The translations under genes and the position numbers were made by a program. The notes below the pieces were generated by a model. The model was not told the origin of the DNA and searched no databases. It was given only the letters and a program-made list of their open reading frames with translations. This document shows positions 49,760 to 62,010 of a DNA stretch of 64,000 nucleotides, piece after piece (position 1 is the stretch's first letter; the number at the start of each line of letters is the position of its first letter). The stretch is from contig JAQNBH010000002.1 in the NCBI GenBank assembly GCA_028752905.1, positions 17,270,430 through 17,334,429 of the forward strand, given 5' to 3'. This DNA is from Cladorhizidae sp. MBARI D1340-BT2. Taxonomy: Eukaryota; Porifera; Demospongiae; Poecilosclerida; Cladorhizidae.

Positions 49760-50020
49760 ACACCCACAGCCAACTGATAATCATGGTTATCGATGCATAG
49801 TGCGATCCTTGCTGCAGGAAACCACACCTTCCTAGCACTGGCCATTGTATAAGGTAATTTCCTAAATAGATAGTCTTCCTTGTATGAATCGAGGATGTAC
49901 CATGGATTTTGTACAACCCATGTCTAGCCATGCCACCACAGGATTCTGATTCACTCGTACCTCACGAGTCCACTTAGGAATGTTGGTTTGGACATAAGTA
50001 GCTCTACATGTCCTCGACCA
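49760..50020 (-). pseudogene. Retroelement aspartic protease fragment
   Basis: Reads TYVQTNIPKWTREVRVNQNP, then VVAWLDMGCTKSMVHPRF. The catalytic triplet, usually D-T/S-G, is DMG here, and the following CTKSMVHP matches the family's flap-proximal pattern. Truncated at both ends. Confidence 0.6.
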
Positions 50021-50197
50021 GGTACCAGGAGATATGTCAGCAACAAGAGCATTTAGCAACAGACATACTTGGAGCATGTGTGTATAGGTGTGTGCATGCC
50101 TGTCTATTGGTGTTTGTATAAAGAATGGAGAGTATACGACTCCGCTCACCATAGGAACGCTAAGATGTGCCTTATAAATATGTGTACCTCGGTGCAG

Positions 50198-50280
50198 ACC
50201 TATTGTGACATCAACATGACTCTCCAGGAGCAGGCAGTGTTTGGAGGAAACCTAGAGTGCAGTCATACCATTATCCCGGG
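50198..50280 (+). other. Exon-like ORF at the inner end of the right arm
   Basis: Mirror of 44118-44200, with the acceptor GGTGCAG preserved. It lacks 18 bases (the codons LDNIFM), an in-frame difference. It continues FGGNLECSHTIIPGD into a GGTGGGGGTG-rich stretch. Confidence 0.35.
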
Positions 50281-50584
50281 AGATGGTGGGGGTGGGGTGG
50301 GGGTGGGGTTGTTGGTGGAGGGAGGAAATGGTGGTGGAGGAGTTGGTGGAGGGCGGAGAGGGTGGTGGAGGATGTATTATAGGGAGAGGGAGCTTGTCTG
50401 ATTGTAGGAATGCTAGAGCAGCAACAGCAATATATATGGTAAAGGAGGGTCTATCTTGTTTGGACTATATGGATAGAATCGCATTGCCTTCCCTTAGTAC
50501 CAGAATGGAGAAGAAGTTACGTAACAAAAGGATAGGATCATGGGCAGAGAAATCCTTCAGCCTGTCCACCATAATATGAAGTGA

Positions 50585-50700
50585 GTTTATTTATTGATTT
50601 TGTTTTTGTTTGTTTGTTTGACTGTTTGTTTGTTTGATTGTTTGTTTTTTATTTATTTATTGTATATTTATTTTTTAGTATTATTATTATAAAATAAATG
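50585..50700. repeat. (GTTT)n/(TTTA)n tail of the RT element, right arm
   Basis: Mirror of 43725-43815. Confidence 0.75.
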
Positions 50701-50764
50701 AACTAGCTATCTAATTATCGAAGAAATCCAGCCCTGACCAGCCCCCACTGAGCCCATCATAAAC

Positions 50765-53520
50765 ACCATTCCCTCTTTACAGAGAGATGGTATGTTCTCA
50801 CCTTCACCTCTCCAGTATATTGCCTCACTCTGTGGCCTAGCTCCTTCAAAAAGGCCAGTGACCTCTTCTCAATGACCCCCAACGTCTCAATAGCCACAGG
50901 TGTGAAGGAATAGCCAGGCCCTAAGGTGGTGTACTTGGCTGACTTCCTCTCCTCAACTAGGTCAGCCATTCTCCAGCACGATTGGTGGCATAGCATCGGT
51001 AGGACTGTACAAAGGTGTCCGGGCAAGTCACATCCCATACTAGAGGCTTGCTATTCTTCCATGGGATCGTCATTGCACCATCTGGTTACCTGCTATCTGT
51101 GCAGTTCAGACCTAATGGTTCTAGCCTTGAAGGGATGTGTGCTGTGGTCAGAGCTCTGTGTATAATGTCATTGATGGTAATGGCACCCTTCACTTTTCTT
51201 ACAACTAAGCCCAAGGGTGACCAGATGGTCCAACTCAGTCCCATAGTGATGGCATGTGTGGGGGAACACAAGCCCCACAGCAACTCGAACGGTGTTGTCG
51301 TCCATTCCCTGACCTACACTGGAAATAGGGAGAGCTTGTAAGCCAAGCACCAGACTCCTTGGTGGACACTGTCAATAGACGGGCTCTCGCCATGTCATCC
51401 ATGGCACACTTCAAGAGGGATTTTGCTGTGGTTGTCACTGCAAAAGTGTCCCAGGTGTTCTGACTGAAAGCTCTATTGGGGAACTGTCATGGCCTTGAGA
51501 CCAGAATGAAACAACAATACCGGTATGGTATTGGTAGAATGTGGCTAATGAGACTAGAGGAGGCAGCAGCTGAAACCAGGTAGGCAGAAGAAGCAAGCTG
51601 CACTGCACTCCGGAACCCAAGATCACCATATGTAACAAGTAGGGATGCTTGTAACCATGATAGATCTTCATCACCAAAATGAATGTTGATCACGTTACTC
51701 TTTGTGGACATGAGCAAAACATCGCAGGCAGTTAGATCAGTGGAGAGGAAACAGGGAGAAGTTGTGAGGGTGTGCAGGAGTTTGGGGAAGGCAAAGGAGT
51801 TCCGTAAGGAGAATACCATCATGGGCTGTGATGTGCTGCAATCTGCTACCCATAACTTCTGCTACCCATTGCTTCAAGGGCTTTGAGCTTTTCCTTGAGA
51901 GCAGTTGAAATGCAGTCAACATTCCAAAGAGGAAATCCCAGTAAGGTATCACCAGACGGGTCAACAACTCTAGCTCCAGGTAGGGTTGTGATGATGGTTT
52001 CTCTCGTCACTGGGTCATTACAGATAACTCAGACTTCTGTTTTTTAAGCTCAAACCAATCTCTGACAATGACTCGATGACTTCCAAGTCTCTCAGAATCT
52101 CCTCCATAGGGCCCCCTAGTGTGATATCAAACAAATACATCACAAAAAATACAGAAGACAGGAGGGTGCAGTGATGGTGGGTAGACAGGCAAAAAAGGAG
52201 GGGACCCAAAAGGGTCCCACTGCTGCACACCCTCTAATGAATCAGTAGTTTTGTTCCCGCAGAGAAGAGAAGATGGTGTGGAGTATACAGAGTGAACAAA
52301 AGGGTAGATGCTAGGGGCTAGAGCTTCAACAGCCTCAAACATCCAGTCTGGAATTAAAGGTGTTCCTGAAATCCAGTTTAATCTGGCTTGGTCTGGCTGT
52401 AGCTGACTGAGATATTGTCTGGCATCGTGGACTGCTGCTTCTGCACCTCCACTGATCCCATAACACAGCTGCTTGGGAGTCTGAAGGGAACCTTGTCCTC
52501 TACCACCTTGTTCCCAGCGATCATTGCCACCAACTTGTGGAGGGTACAACCTACAGCAATGGGCCTGCCCCACCTCCTTTCTTCTCCAGGGCAACAAGAG
52601 TAGCTCCGAAAAAGAATGGGTGGATACTCAGTGGAGTTTTCCCTTCCATTAAGCAAAAGAAGCCAGGCATTGACGAGGGAAGAGACCTCAGCATTGGGCG
52701 AGTTGACTATATCCTTCAAATGCTGTGGTCTCAACCTATGTGGCCCTCTACAGACACATTTGGAAATGTCCTGATAGCCCAGGCATATCCTCTGCAGATA
52801 TGGACAGTGGAGGCACATTGATATTTGGCGCTGGTGGGATATAAGAGTCTCGACGAGAAGGAGGGTGCTTCTCTTTCAATGTCATTAAGGATTCAGCATT
52901 TTTGTCTGCCATAGAGTCCTCAGAACATGTGCTCCATTGAGATCTACTTTTTCTAAACTTTTCTGACACCCTGCGGTCTAAAGACTCCATGGGATCCTTC
53001 AGTTTCCCCCCACCCTCTTGGTGGAATGGATAGTGATACAGGGATCCTCCTCCTCTCTCAGCTGCCTGTTGACCATGGCAGCCAAGCACCATTTCCAGCC
53101 ACAATGAGTAGGTGCCCTCAGGCACCATGTACTGAAGTGTAATGACCTCTCCTGAGCAGTAACATTGTTCATGCTAACTATTTCCTCCAAAATAGTGGCC
53201 AATTTCATACCTGCTTGATCCCTGGCAGCCCTAGAGATCTTCTTCAAAACCCTGGAGGTATGGGACTTGGAGGAGACTGAGGGGGGTGTTGGCTGCTGGA
53301 GTAACCAGAGGAGAGTCAGAACAAGGGGCAAGGTCAGTGTCACATGGTACTGATTGGCTTGCTTGTTGAGTCTTCGCTGGCCTAGCCATTGGCTGTTTAT
53401 GAGAACCTGAGCAGTGCTTGCCCACAGGTCCGGCATATTTATAATCCCAGCAGCTGTCAGAGAGAAGACCCTAAGGCACCCACTACAAACTCCACGCATT
53501 ACCTCATCCATCTTATCGGA
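50765..53520 (-). pseudogene. Retrotransposon RT with RLE-like C-terminus, right arm
   Basis: Mirror copy of 40831-43640. It has the same stop before PDG, and the catalytic box is YLFD. Some parts are better preserved: MKLATILEEIVSMNNVTAQE (about 53160-53215), CVCRGPHRLRPQHLKDIVNS (about 52700-52760), WMFEAVEALAPSIYPFVHSV (about 52290-52350). Shared disabling changes show it was dead before the arms duplicated. Confidence 0.75.
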
Positions 53521-53524
53521 TTTT

Positions 53525-54330
53525 TTTGTTGTTGTTTGTTTGTTTGTTTGTTTGTTGGTTGGTTGGTTGGTTGGTTGGTTGGTTGGTTCATTCATTCGTT
53601 CGTCATTCGTTCACTCGTCGTTCATTCATTCGTTCTTTCATCATTCGTCATTCGTTCACTCATCGTTCGTTCATTCGTTCTCTCAGTCATCTTTCGTTCG
53701 TTCATTCATTCATTCGTTCATTCGTTCATTCGTTCATTCGTTCATTCATCATTCGTTCATTCATTAATTCGTTCATTCATTCGTTCATTTGTCATTCGTT
53801 TGTTTGTTTGTTGTTCATTTGTTTGTTCGTTCGTTCTTTCTTTCATCCGTCGTTCGTTCGTTCGTTCATTCGTTCGTTGGTTCATTCGTTCGTTCATTCG
53901 TTCGTTCATTCGTTCATTCGTTCATTCATTCGTTCATTCGTCATTCGTTCATTCGTTCGATCATTCTTTCGTTCGTTCATTCGTCGTTCATTCTTTCGTT
54001 CGTTCGTTCATCAGTTCATTTATTGTTTGTTCGTTGGTTCGTTCATTTGTCATTCATTTGTTTTTCCCCCATTTGTTTGTTCGTTCGTTCTTTCTTTCAT
54101 CCATCATTCGTTCGTTCGTTTATTCGTCATTCGTTCTTTCGTTCATTAGTTCATTGTTCATTTGTTGCTCATTCTTTTGTTCATTTGTCGTTCATTAATT
54201 TTTTGTTGGTTCGTTCATTCATCATTCATTCGTTCGTTAATTCGTCATTCATTCGTTCGTTAATTAATTCCTTTGTTCATTCATTGTTTACTTATTTATT
54301 TATTATTGTGATTATATATTCACTTGTTTA
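53525..54330. repeat. Tetranucleotide array (ATTC/GTTC), right arm
   Basis: Mirror of 40115-40830, about 90 bp longer, including a GGTT run at 53555-53585. Confidence 0.95.
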
Positions 54331-56559
54331 TTTATTTATTATGACAACAATGAACTTATCATGGAGAATACAGTATTTAAACATGTATTAATGAATATGG
54401 GGGAGTGTGGCAGCTTTCCCTATATCAGATTGACCCCCGTGTATTTCAAAATGAAATCACAAAATTACAAATTTAAATATAAAGTTTTTGCATCTTCTTA
54501 ATTTCCTAATTGTTGCTTTGGGCCTATTCTAGCTCTAAAGCACTTCTTGAATCATTCGCTAAAAGTAGTAAACTGCATGGTAGCCCTAAATAATGTTAAA
54601 ACGCGAAAGTCATCTTATCTTCCACCTATAAATGTACACATCCTCTGACCTCCCCCCACCCATCCATACACACGCACACGTGTTGTGTACAGTCATTAAC
54701 AGAAGACTCCAGATTGTCCAATGCACTGCAGCAGCTGAACTATTTGTGGAACGTCTGAAAACATTAAAATATCGTCTGTAGCAAGCAATAATGTATGTAT
54801 ATAATATATAATGTATGTATTATATATATACATAATGTATGTATTGGATTGACTTGTCTAAGGGGAAATGGAACAAGAATGACATTGTGACTTTCTCGAT
54901 ATTCATCTTCAAAAAAAAAATCATGGCTTTGGGCTAGAGATGCTCTACCTTTCTTGATTGAATTTTTTCTCCCAACCACCTTATATATATTGAAATTATT
55001 ACCAATTTAGTTGGTTATTTATTTGTGCATGTGTGTGTGTGCAGATATATGCATTTTAACTTTTATTCACGTGCATCACTCATGTGCTAGGTGTGGTTCT
55101 CATCATGTGGTGGGTAGCTACCAACCTCACATGAGTCATCTCATTATTCCAGATATGAAGGTCAAATGATCTAGCCCAAATAATTTTTTAACATGATTAT
55201 TATTGAGAAGTCATTTATTAGCTGAGAAGCTGCTTGTGTGAGTTTCATAATGAGGCATGAGCTACAGATTTTTTAGATTCTGTAATAGACATTGCTTACA
55301 TGAGTTGTATTAGTGGAGTATTTTGGATGAGCGCTGGAAGCGTTGCTTTTGTAATCCATTGTAAGCTGATCATGAGGGAAGTCAACCATTGATGTGTATA
55401 CCATCAAGTGATAGACATCGTTCTAGAGAAGGATAGCAATGGAAGTCTATTTGTAGACTTGGAAGGAGCTGAATCTGACGACCTTGAAGTTTTGGAGAAC
55501 CCAAGGATCACGATTGACTAAAGCAGATGCACCAGCTGGTTGTTAATACAACCAGCAAATCCCTAGCCAGGGGGCAGACTCTCACTTGCTAACTTCATCG
55601 CAAAAAAAATTATGTGGATTCAAATGATGTGGATGTGCACCATTTAGAATCACTGATGCCAGTTTCATTACAAATGTCGGACTCTCTAGCAAGCACTCAC
55701 CCACATGGACTTATCTTGGTTCCTTCAGCTTAGCTAGGAATACTCTTGTCTGTTCCTGCTGACAAACAACATTCTGTCCTGACTCACACACCCTCCTTCT
55801 TTGGCATTCCACTCCATTGCTAGGACTTCTCCTATTTGTTACTCTGATCACTCTCTTGTGGTTGTTGTCAATAACGACATTCTACCAGACATCCGTCTTC
55901 ACCTCCCTCTCTCTCTTCTGCACTAGCATGGCTTTTGCTGGTTCTATTCAGTACTCTCATTAATTCAGCTTGACAAACACAACATTCCTTCAACTTTATT
56001 TCACCATCCAACTTGGCTTATGTATATTATATAGAGCTGTATAGCTATGTGTATATAAATATATATACATAGCTATAATAATATATATTCAGTTACTCAT
56101 GACAAAACAACACTATCTCAAAGTCTTCTTAATGCAGATCTGGCTTCTGTTGTGGTTATTTAAAAAAATCATTATCTTGTTTTGTAATCTCCTTTCATTC
56201 ACCATGACGATACCTGAGTCAAGTTATTAATCTGGTATCTCTATTAAACACCTACTTTGCTGTTGGTTCTAGCTGCTATTTGTTAAGCATTGATCATAAC
56301 TCTTCCTGCCCTAATATATTTCCATTGCTAGAAAGTACCTAATTTGTAGACCTGATGTCTTAAGCTGACTCTCCCCTGGCTCAGCTATGTAACAATTGTT
56401 TATTCCTTTTAGCTATCCCGGTACATACCCTCAGCAATTTTTACCTATAAAGAAAAAAGAAAACGATTCCCCGTGGAGAAGTCTACATCTGTTTAACTCT
56501 TGACATTATGCTGATTTGCAATATGAAAAAGAAAATATGCGGCGTTGGCACTGGAACAA

Positions 56560-56960
56560 TAGAACTCTTTATATTCCAATATAGGCTATGGCTCTTTCTA
56601 ACTGTGGGATAGACTATTTCAACATACTCTGTGGGATAGAAAACATACTATTCCAACATAGACTGTGGGATAGAACTCTTTCTATTCCAACATAGCTAGA
56701 CTGTGAGATAGAACTCTTTTTATTCCAGCATGTACTGTTGGATAGAACTCTTTCTATTCTAACATAGACTGTGGGACAGAACTCTTTCTATTCCAACATA
56801 GACTGTGGGATAGAACTCTATCTATTCCAATATAGACTGTGGGATAGAACTCTTTCTATTCAAACATAGACTGTGGGATAGAACTCTTTCTATTCAAACA
56901 TAGACTGTGGGATAGAACTCTTTCTATTCAAAGGAATAGAACTCTTTCCATTCCAGCAAT
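56560..56960. repeat. 34-bp minisatellite, right arm, about 11 copies
   Basis: Mirror of 37435-37935 with fewer copies. Confidence 0.95.
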
Positions 56961-57119
56961 TACATCTAGCATATGGAGAACTGACCACCCTTCCATGTGG
57001 TGTTCAAGAGAGAAGCTTTCTAGATCTTTCTACTTGACTACAGGACCTTGCTCACTTGCGCGGCCTCTGTGTCCACTCATGAACATAATGGCTGCCAACA
57101 TTATCCCTCTCCCTTGAAG

Positions 57120-57250
57120 GTTTCCTCGGAACTCCATTGTCTTGACCATTTTTGGGTTGTTGGCATACAATGTGGTGTTGCGTACTACTGGTGTTGGCGA
57201 GGCCACCTCCACCCTCCTCCAAGTGCTTGTGGTAGCTGCAGACTCCTGAG
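57120..57250 (+). other. Possible exon with hydrophobic ORF (right arm)
   Basis: Preceded by a pyrimidine-rich acceptor (TTATCCCTCTCCCTTGAAG) and followed by GAG|GTGGC. It reads FPRNSIVLTIFGLLAYNVVL and continues TLLQVLVVAADS to a TGA. Helical, leucine-rich composition. I recognise no family and no partner exon. In the left arm the same frame (mirror 37130-37262) has a stop where this copy has Gln (CAA to TAA, 37160-37162), so at least one copy would be dead. Confidence 0.3.
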
Positions 57251-57974
57251 GTGGCTTCACTTGCTTACCTCACCACACAGTGTGGGCACTAAACTCACAC
57301 ACGTTAAGTAAATAGATGCCTAGTTGGCTTACCTCTGGGGACATTCCACAACCACTTCCTTGTATTCTAGCAGAGATAACCGCACTCCATTGTGATGCAG
57401 AGATAACCACATTCCATGCCCACACATAGAGCTCATATATAGACAGAGATAGCTATCCATTATGGCTCTCCACTTTGTTATTTTTTTAATTATTTTTGGT
57501 CGAAGCCGTGCCACAGAATTTTCAATGTTGGTAGGAGGGCAGGAAGGAATGAGGGAAGAAAAATTGGGTGGGGGAGGGGGGGGGGGCTTGTGTACCAAAG
57601 CAAACACACAAAGCTACAGAATTTGCACTATATATGGTAAGGTGTTGAATAGCCAACTCTACTCTCTTCCTCCAGCACTCACCCTTCTACTATCCCTCCT
57701 CCCTCCACCCTCAACCCTTTCCCCACTCTCCACCTCCCTCCTCTCTACCTCCATTTTTCTCCCTCGACCATTTGCACATTGACAATATTATACAACCAGA
57801 CCTGTTCATGGGAAGATATAGCAGAGGCTGTGCAGAGTTCTGATTTTATATAGTTGTGTGAGAGGCCACCAAATACACCTTCTTTACAAACATATCAGAG
57901 CAGATCTATCCACGAACTTGAGGGAGATTATGTCTCTATAGGATATAATAAAGAATAAATATCATTATTACTAT

Positions 57975-58330
57975 ATGATTATTTTATTAGTAGTAGTGGT
58001 GGTAGTGTAGTAGGAGTAGTAGTAGTAATAGTAGTAGTAGTAGTAGTAGTAATAATGTAGTAATAGTGGTAGTAGTAGTAATAGGAGGAGTAGTAGTAAT
58101 AGGAGTAGTAGTAGTAGTAGTAGTAATAATGGATAGTAGTAATAGTAGTAGTAGTAGTAGTAACAGGAGTAGTAGTAGTAATAGGAGTAGTAGTAGTAGT
58201 AATAGGAGTAGTAGTAGTAATAGGAGTAGTAGTAGTAGTAGTAATAATGATGATGATAGTAGTAATAGTAGTAGTAGTAGTAGTAGTAATAGTAGTACAC
58301 TGTAGTAGTAGTATTAGTATTGGTATTAAC
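57975..58330. repeat. (TAG)n trinucleotide array, right arm
   Basis: Mirror of 36178-36400, about 130 bp longer. Confidence 0.95.
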
Positions 58331-58599
58331 AGTCAACCACCAAAGCAACAAATTTAATCTCTATCAGCATTTCTGGCTAAATGCTATTACAAAAATGTTA
58401 AACACAATAGCTGACCATGCCTTACCAGGTCAAATCTACCTTGTGTGTGGCCCACAGGTACTGTTATTGTAACTTAACACTTGGAGATGGCAAAAACATG
58501 TTTTTCAAATGGCAAAAAATAAATCTATTTCTCCCTCACATTCTCTGCATAGATTATCTGGCCAGGCACAACACCACCCTAACCACACGCATTATCTAC

Positions 58600-58910
58600 A
58601 CACTCACACTCATACACACCACTCTCTGTCTCTTCACACACACACACCAATATACACACCACTCACTAATAACACACACACACATACACACACACACACC
58701 ACCCTACCACAAACACACATGCAAACAAACACACATGCACACACATACCACTCTCACACAAATACACACAGATACACCACTCACAAACACACACAGACAT
58801 GCACAGACCCACCACTCTCACACAAACACACACCTACACCCCCCCCCCTCTCTTTCACACATACACACCACACTCTCACGTATATCACACACTAACACAT
58901 AATGCTCTCA
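58600..58910. repeat. (CA)n-rich microsatellite, right arm
   Basis: Mirror of 35465-35915, about 140 bp shorter. Confidence 0.95.
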
Positions 58911-59476
58911 CACTCGGCTGCCCAAGCAGTCCTTCAACATGGAACGAGTCACTCCATGTAGATCTGTGGCTTTGTTACCAAATCGGGTGGACTTATCCTT
59001 GGTTTGGTTCCAAAATAGCACTCATTATCAACTATACTCACTTATTATAACTTTCTATTTGCTTGGAATCTGGGATAGGATGCCGAAAGAATAGCTGCAC
59101 TTCCTGCAATAAATCAACAGGCATGCAGATATTCCCATAAAATATATGACATTGTCTGTAGACTACTTGCTGATAATAGATGCACGGGAGGTCGATAATC
59201 GATGACTTACACTATATCAGATAGAGCAATAATGTTGAGATGCTGGAAACTTATGTATGGTACAAAGGTCTTCAAATTACTGCTGTAGTGCATGCATGCA
59301 CATGTATGTATATAATTGCCATGGTAATGCCCTACCATTGGACATGTCAACTTGCAGTTCTCTATTTTTATCCTGCACCATTCATGAAGAGAGTAGAGAC
59401 AAGTAGGCATGTTATCCTTTGCTAGGATAGGAGAGAGTGTGCCAGTGCCTCAACCAGCTGCTAATGGCCATATCTC

Positions 59477-59611
59477 ATGGCGACAGAGTGGTGTAAACAA
59501 ACTAACCTCAAGAAGATTACTCATGAGCAACTAAAGAGTATCAATGTTGAAGCCACTTATCACCGTAAACCAACACTAATTATTCATGTTGCCATGGTCC
59601 TACTGAGGTAA
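59477..59611 (+). other. 44-codon open frame, possible exon (right arm)
   Basis: Mirror of 34788-34922. It differs by Thr to Met and Lys to Arg near the end; the donor is the better consensus AG|GTAATT. Confidence 0.25.
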
Positions 59612-59939
59612 TTGAGTGGAGAGGTCAGTCCGGTATTTCTCCTCCTCCTCACTCTCTAGCCTGTAGGGGATAAACAGTCTTGGGACTTGAAACAGGATAT
59701 CGGATGGTTGTGCCCTGTCTCTGATAAGTCATAGTTTCTTTCAGCGTGAGGGGGATGGGACGTAACGTTACTTGTTCCTCCCCCCTCCTGTAAGTTCACA
59801 AATTCTATTTAATCCCTCCTTTTCATAAATTAGAATCCTAAAATGATTGCAAGTCTAGGCACATTTTTTGTCCGACTAGAGTGAGTGAGAGTCCAGACTT
59901 GTTCTGGAGGAACCCCCAAGCTGATAAGGGGTATGTGTG

Positions 59940-60200
59940 GTGTGTTTGCTATGGCTAGAGTTAGGGCTATGGCTAGGATTAGTGTTAGGGCTATGGCTAG
60001 GTGATATGGCCATGGCTTGAGTCAGGGCTATGGCTTAGCTAGTGTTTGGGCTAGGGCTTGTCTTAGGGTTAAGGGTTAGGTATAATATTAGGGTGATCGC
60101 TGTGGCTATGGTAGTGGTAGGGCTATGGTGGTTGTAGGGCTATGGTAGTGGTAGGGCTATGGTAGTGGTAGGGCTATGGTAGTGATAGGGCTATGGTTAG
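59940..60200. repeat. Telomere-like array, right arm (contracted)
   Basis: Mirror of 34070-34460, but the 24-bp block is reduced to about two units (ATTAGTGTTAGGGCTATGGC), while the GTAGTGGTAGGGCTATG block is retained. Confidence 0.9.
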
Positions 60201-60894
60201 GATTCTATGGTAATATATATAACTATATAGAGAAGGGAGCAAAATATGCATGAATGTGTCTCTCCCCCCCCCAAATAGCTAAATTGTATGACTCTATTAG
60301 TTGCTGTCTGAGTGTTTCTAGAAGCTTTCCAGCTTTCCAGTTGCTGGGTGTGGCACATACCCAAGTTGAGTTTTAGTACTGTTCTCCCACTATTGGCTGG
60401 TAAGCAAGATGTGGCTGTTTATGGTCTGGGTTGTTCAGGGGAGATGGGGGGCACTGGCCTACTCCATCAAGATGCTCAACAGTGACCTCAACAAACGAAG
60501 ATGACTTCAAGGTGCATAGAGAAACTTATAACATGGTCTGATGACAGAGACAAGATGCTTGCAAGAAACGAAGAAGATTATTGTTGGAGCTTATGCTAAT
60601 ATCTGGGGGCGCATAATGTAGGGTTTAATCTCCGTGGCAACAGCCTCACCAATACTCATGTGTCTCTCTGTGTGGCCACTTGCCCGCTCTTCCCACATAC
60701 TATTGATGGCTTGAGAATTACCTTGTTCTTTGTAGTACTTCACCTAAACACTTACAGAGTGGATGTGGAAAAAAAGTTTACATATCGTAGGTAATAGTTA
60801 TGATATGATAGGCAGAGTTTCTAAGAGAGTTTCCTCTCTGAGATCAACCCAAAAAATCAGGTGAAATTTTAGCATTTGTAAGTTTTAGAGTACA

Positions 60895-62010
60895 ACAAGT
60901 GAGCCCAGTGACTTTAACCCCTTCTACTACCACGATTGAATATGGCCACTTTAACCCTTCTAATGTCATGAGTCTAGTAACTTTAACCTCTGCCACCATA
61001 ATGAGGCTAGTGGACTATGACCTCTTCTGCATGAGGGTCTAATGATTTTTACCCCATCTCATTCCATGAGTTTAATGACCTTGTACCATCATGAATGAGG
61101 CTAAATAACCACATCCCCAACCTAGAGTTGAGTGACTTTAAACGAGCATGCACCACATAAAAGTGGAGTGGCCAGGCCACACAATATGGCACTAATTTGA
61201 ACAGAACCAAAACTGGCTTCCTCTGACACCCATCATTCTTTTATGCATCAAGATGCAAATGCACTTCCAGGTGAAACTAATTATAGGATAGCCACATGTT
61301 CGTATCTTAGTGTGTTAGACCAAGATGATTGCTAAAGTGAAGCAAGCGAAATGCTGTGAGAGAATACGGTAATGGTGGATATTCATTTTGACAGTGTTGA
61401 TGAAAGCAAGCTTTTCAAGACAGGTTCCAATTAATGCACTGCCCCTTCTACCAGCTGGAAGCAGTTTGGCAGTGGGCAACAGAGGCTTGATGCCAGCCAT
61501 GTTTGATATTGTGGAGGGTCTGGTCATGCAACCAGCTAGTTTCACAAGTATCCAGTACTCCTTTACTCCTTTCCAAGGAATAGTGGTAAGTGTAGCTAAC
61601 CAGGTATATCCATAAATCAATAATAATACATCTGTTCAATTTCAGAAACCATGTAGGTGGGTATCATGTGTGCATGTATCCACCTGTCTCAAGGATGTCA
61701 GAAACATGTGGGTGGGTACGGTGTGTGCATGTATCCACCTGTCTCATGGGTGTCAGAAACCATGTGGGTGGGTATGTCAGTTGTATGTATCCGCCTGTAT
61801 GAGGGTGTCAGAAGCCATCTGGGTGGGTAAGGTGCGTGTACGATTGCTATTTCTCCTGCTGACCATGTGGTTGCTCAATTTTTGCTGGCATATTTAAAAT
61901 GATACATTTGTACATGTTTTAACATCTATGGTAACCATTTGGAGTATCATTGGAGTTCTCTATGTCACATGCTGAGTTATTTCCCCCAGCAAGATGACCA
62001 CTTTTCTGAA
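60895..62010 (+). repeat. Arm copy of the segment also found at 25.15-26.79 kb (right)
   Basis: Same orientation as 25150-26790. It contains the GTGACTTTAACCCC phrases (60905-61050) and the minisatellite of CATGTATCCACCTGTCTCA units (61640-61830). Confidence 0.8.

Larger units (their letters stand above)
46525..50020 (-). mobile_element. Gmr1-like LTR retrotransposon pol remnant
   Basis: Minus strand, reading protease, H2C2/integrase, reverse transcriptase, RNase H. All four are Ty3/gypsy-like in sequence, but integrase lies upstream of RT, as in Ty1/copia. This is the arrangement described for Gmr1-like elements. Linkers are continuous, so it is not two elements side by side. gag and LTRs are not visible. 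The 5' end is lost at the inner boundary of the right palindrome arm, and the 3' end fades near 46525. Frameshifts and stops throughout. Confidence 0.8.

Noticed and set aside
46525..50020. Two neighbouring gypsy elements giving a false integrase-RT order
   Set aside because: The integrase C-terminal domain runs into the RT N-terminus within about 90 bases with no LTR, gag or protease between them.
60400..60520. ALAYSIKMLNSDL as a piece of a GBF1 Sec7 domain upstream of the GBF1-like exon
   Set aside because: Tempting because LAY..(I)MLN.D resembles the Sec7 core and lies upstream in the right orientation, but it ends in a stop within six codons and the neighbouring Sec7 motifs are absent.
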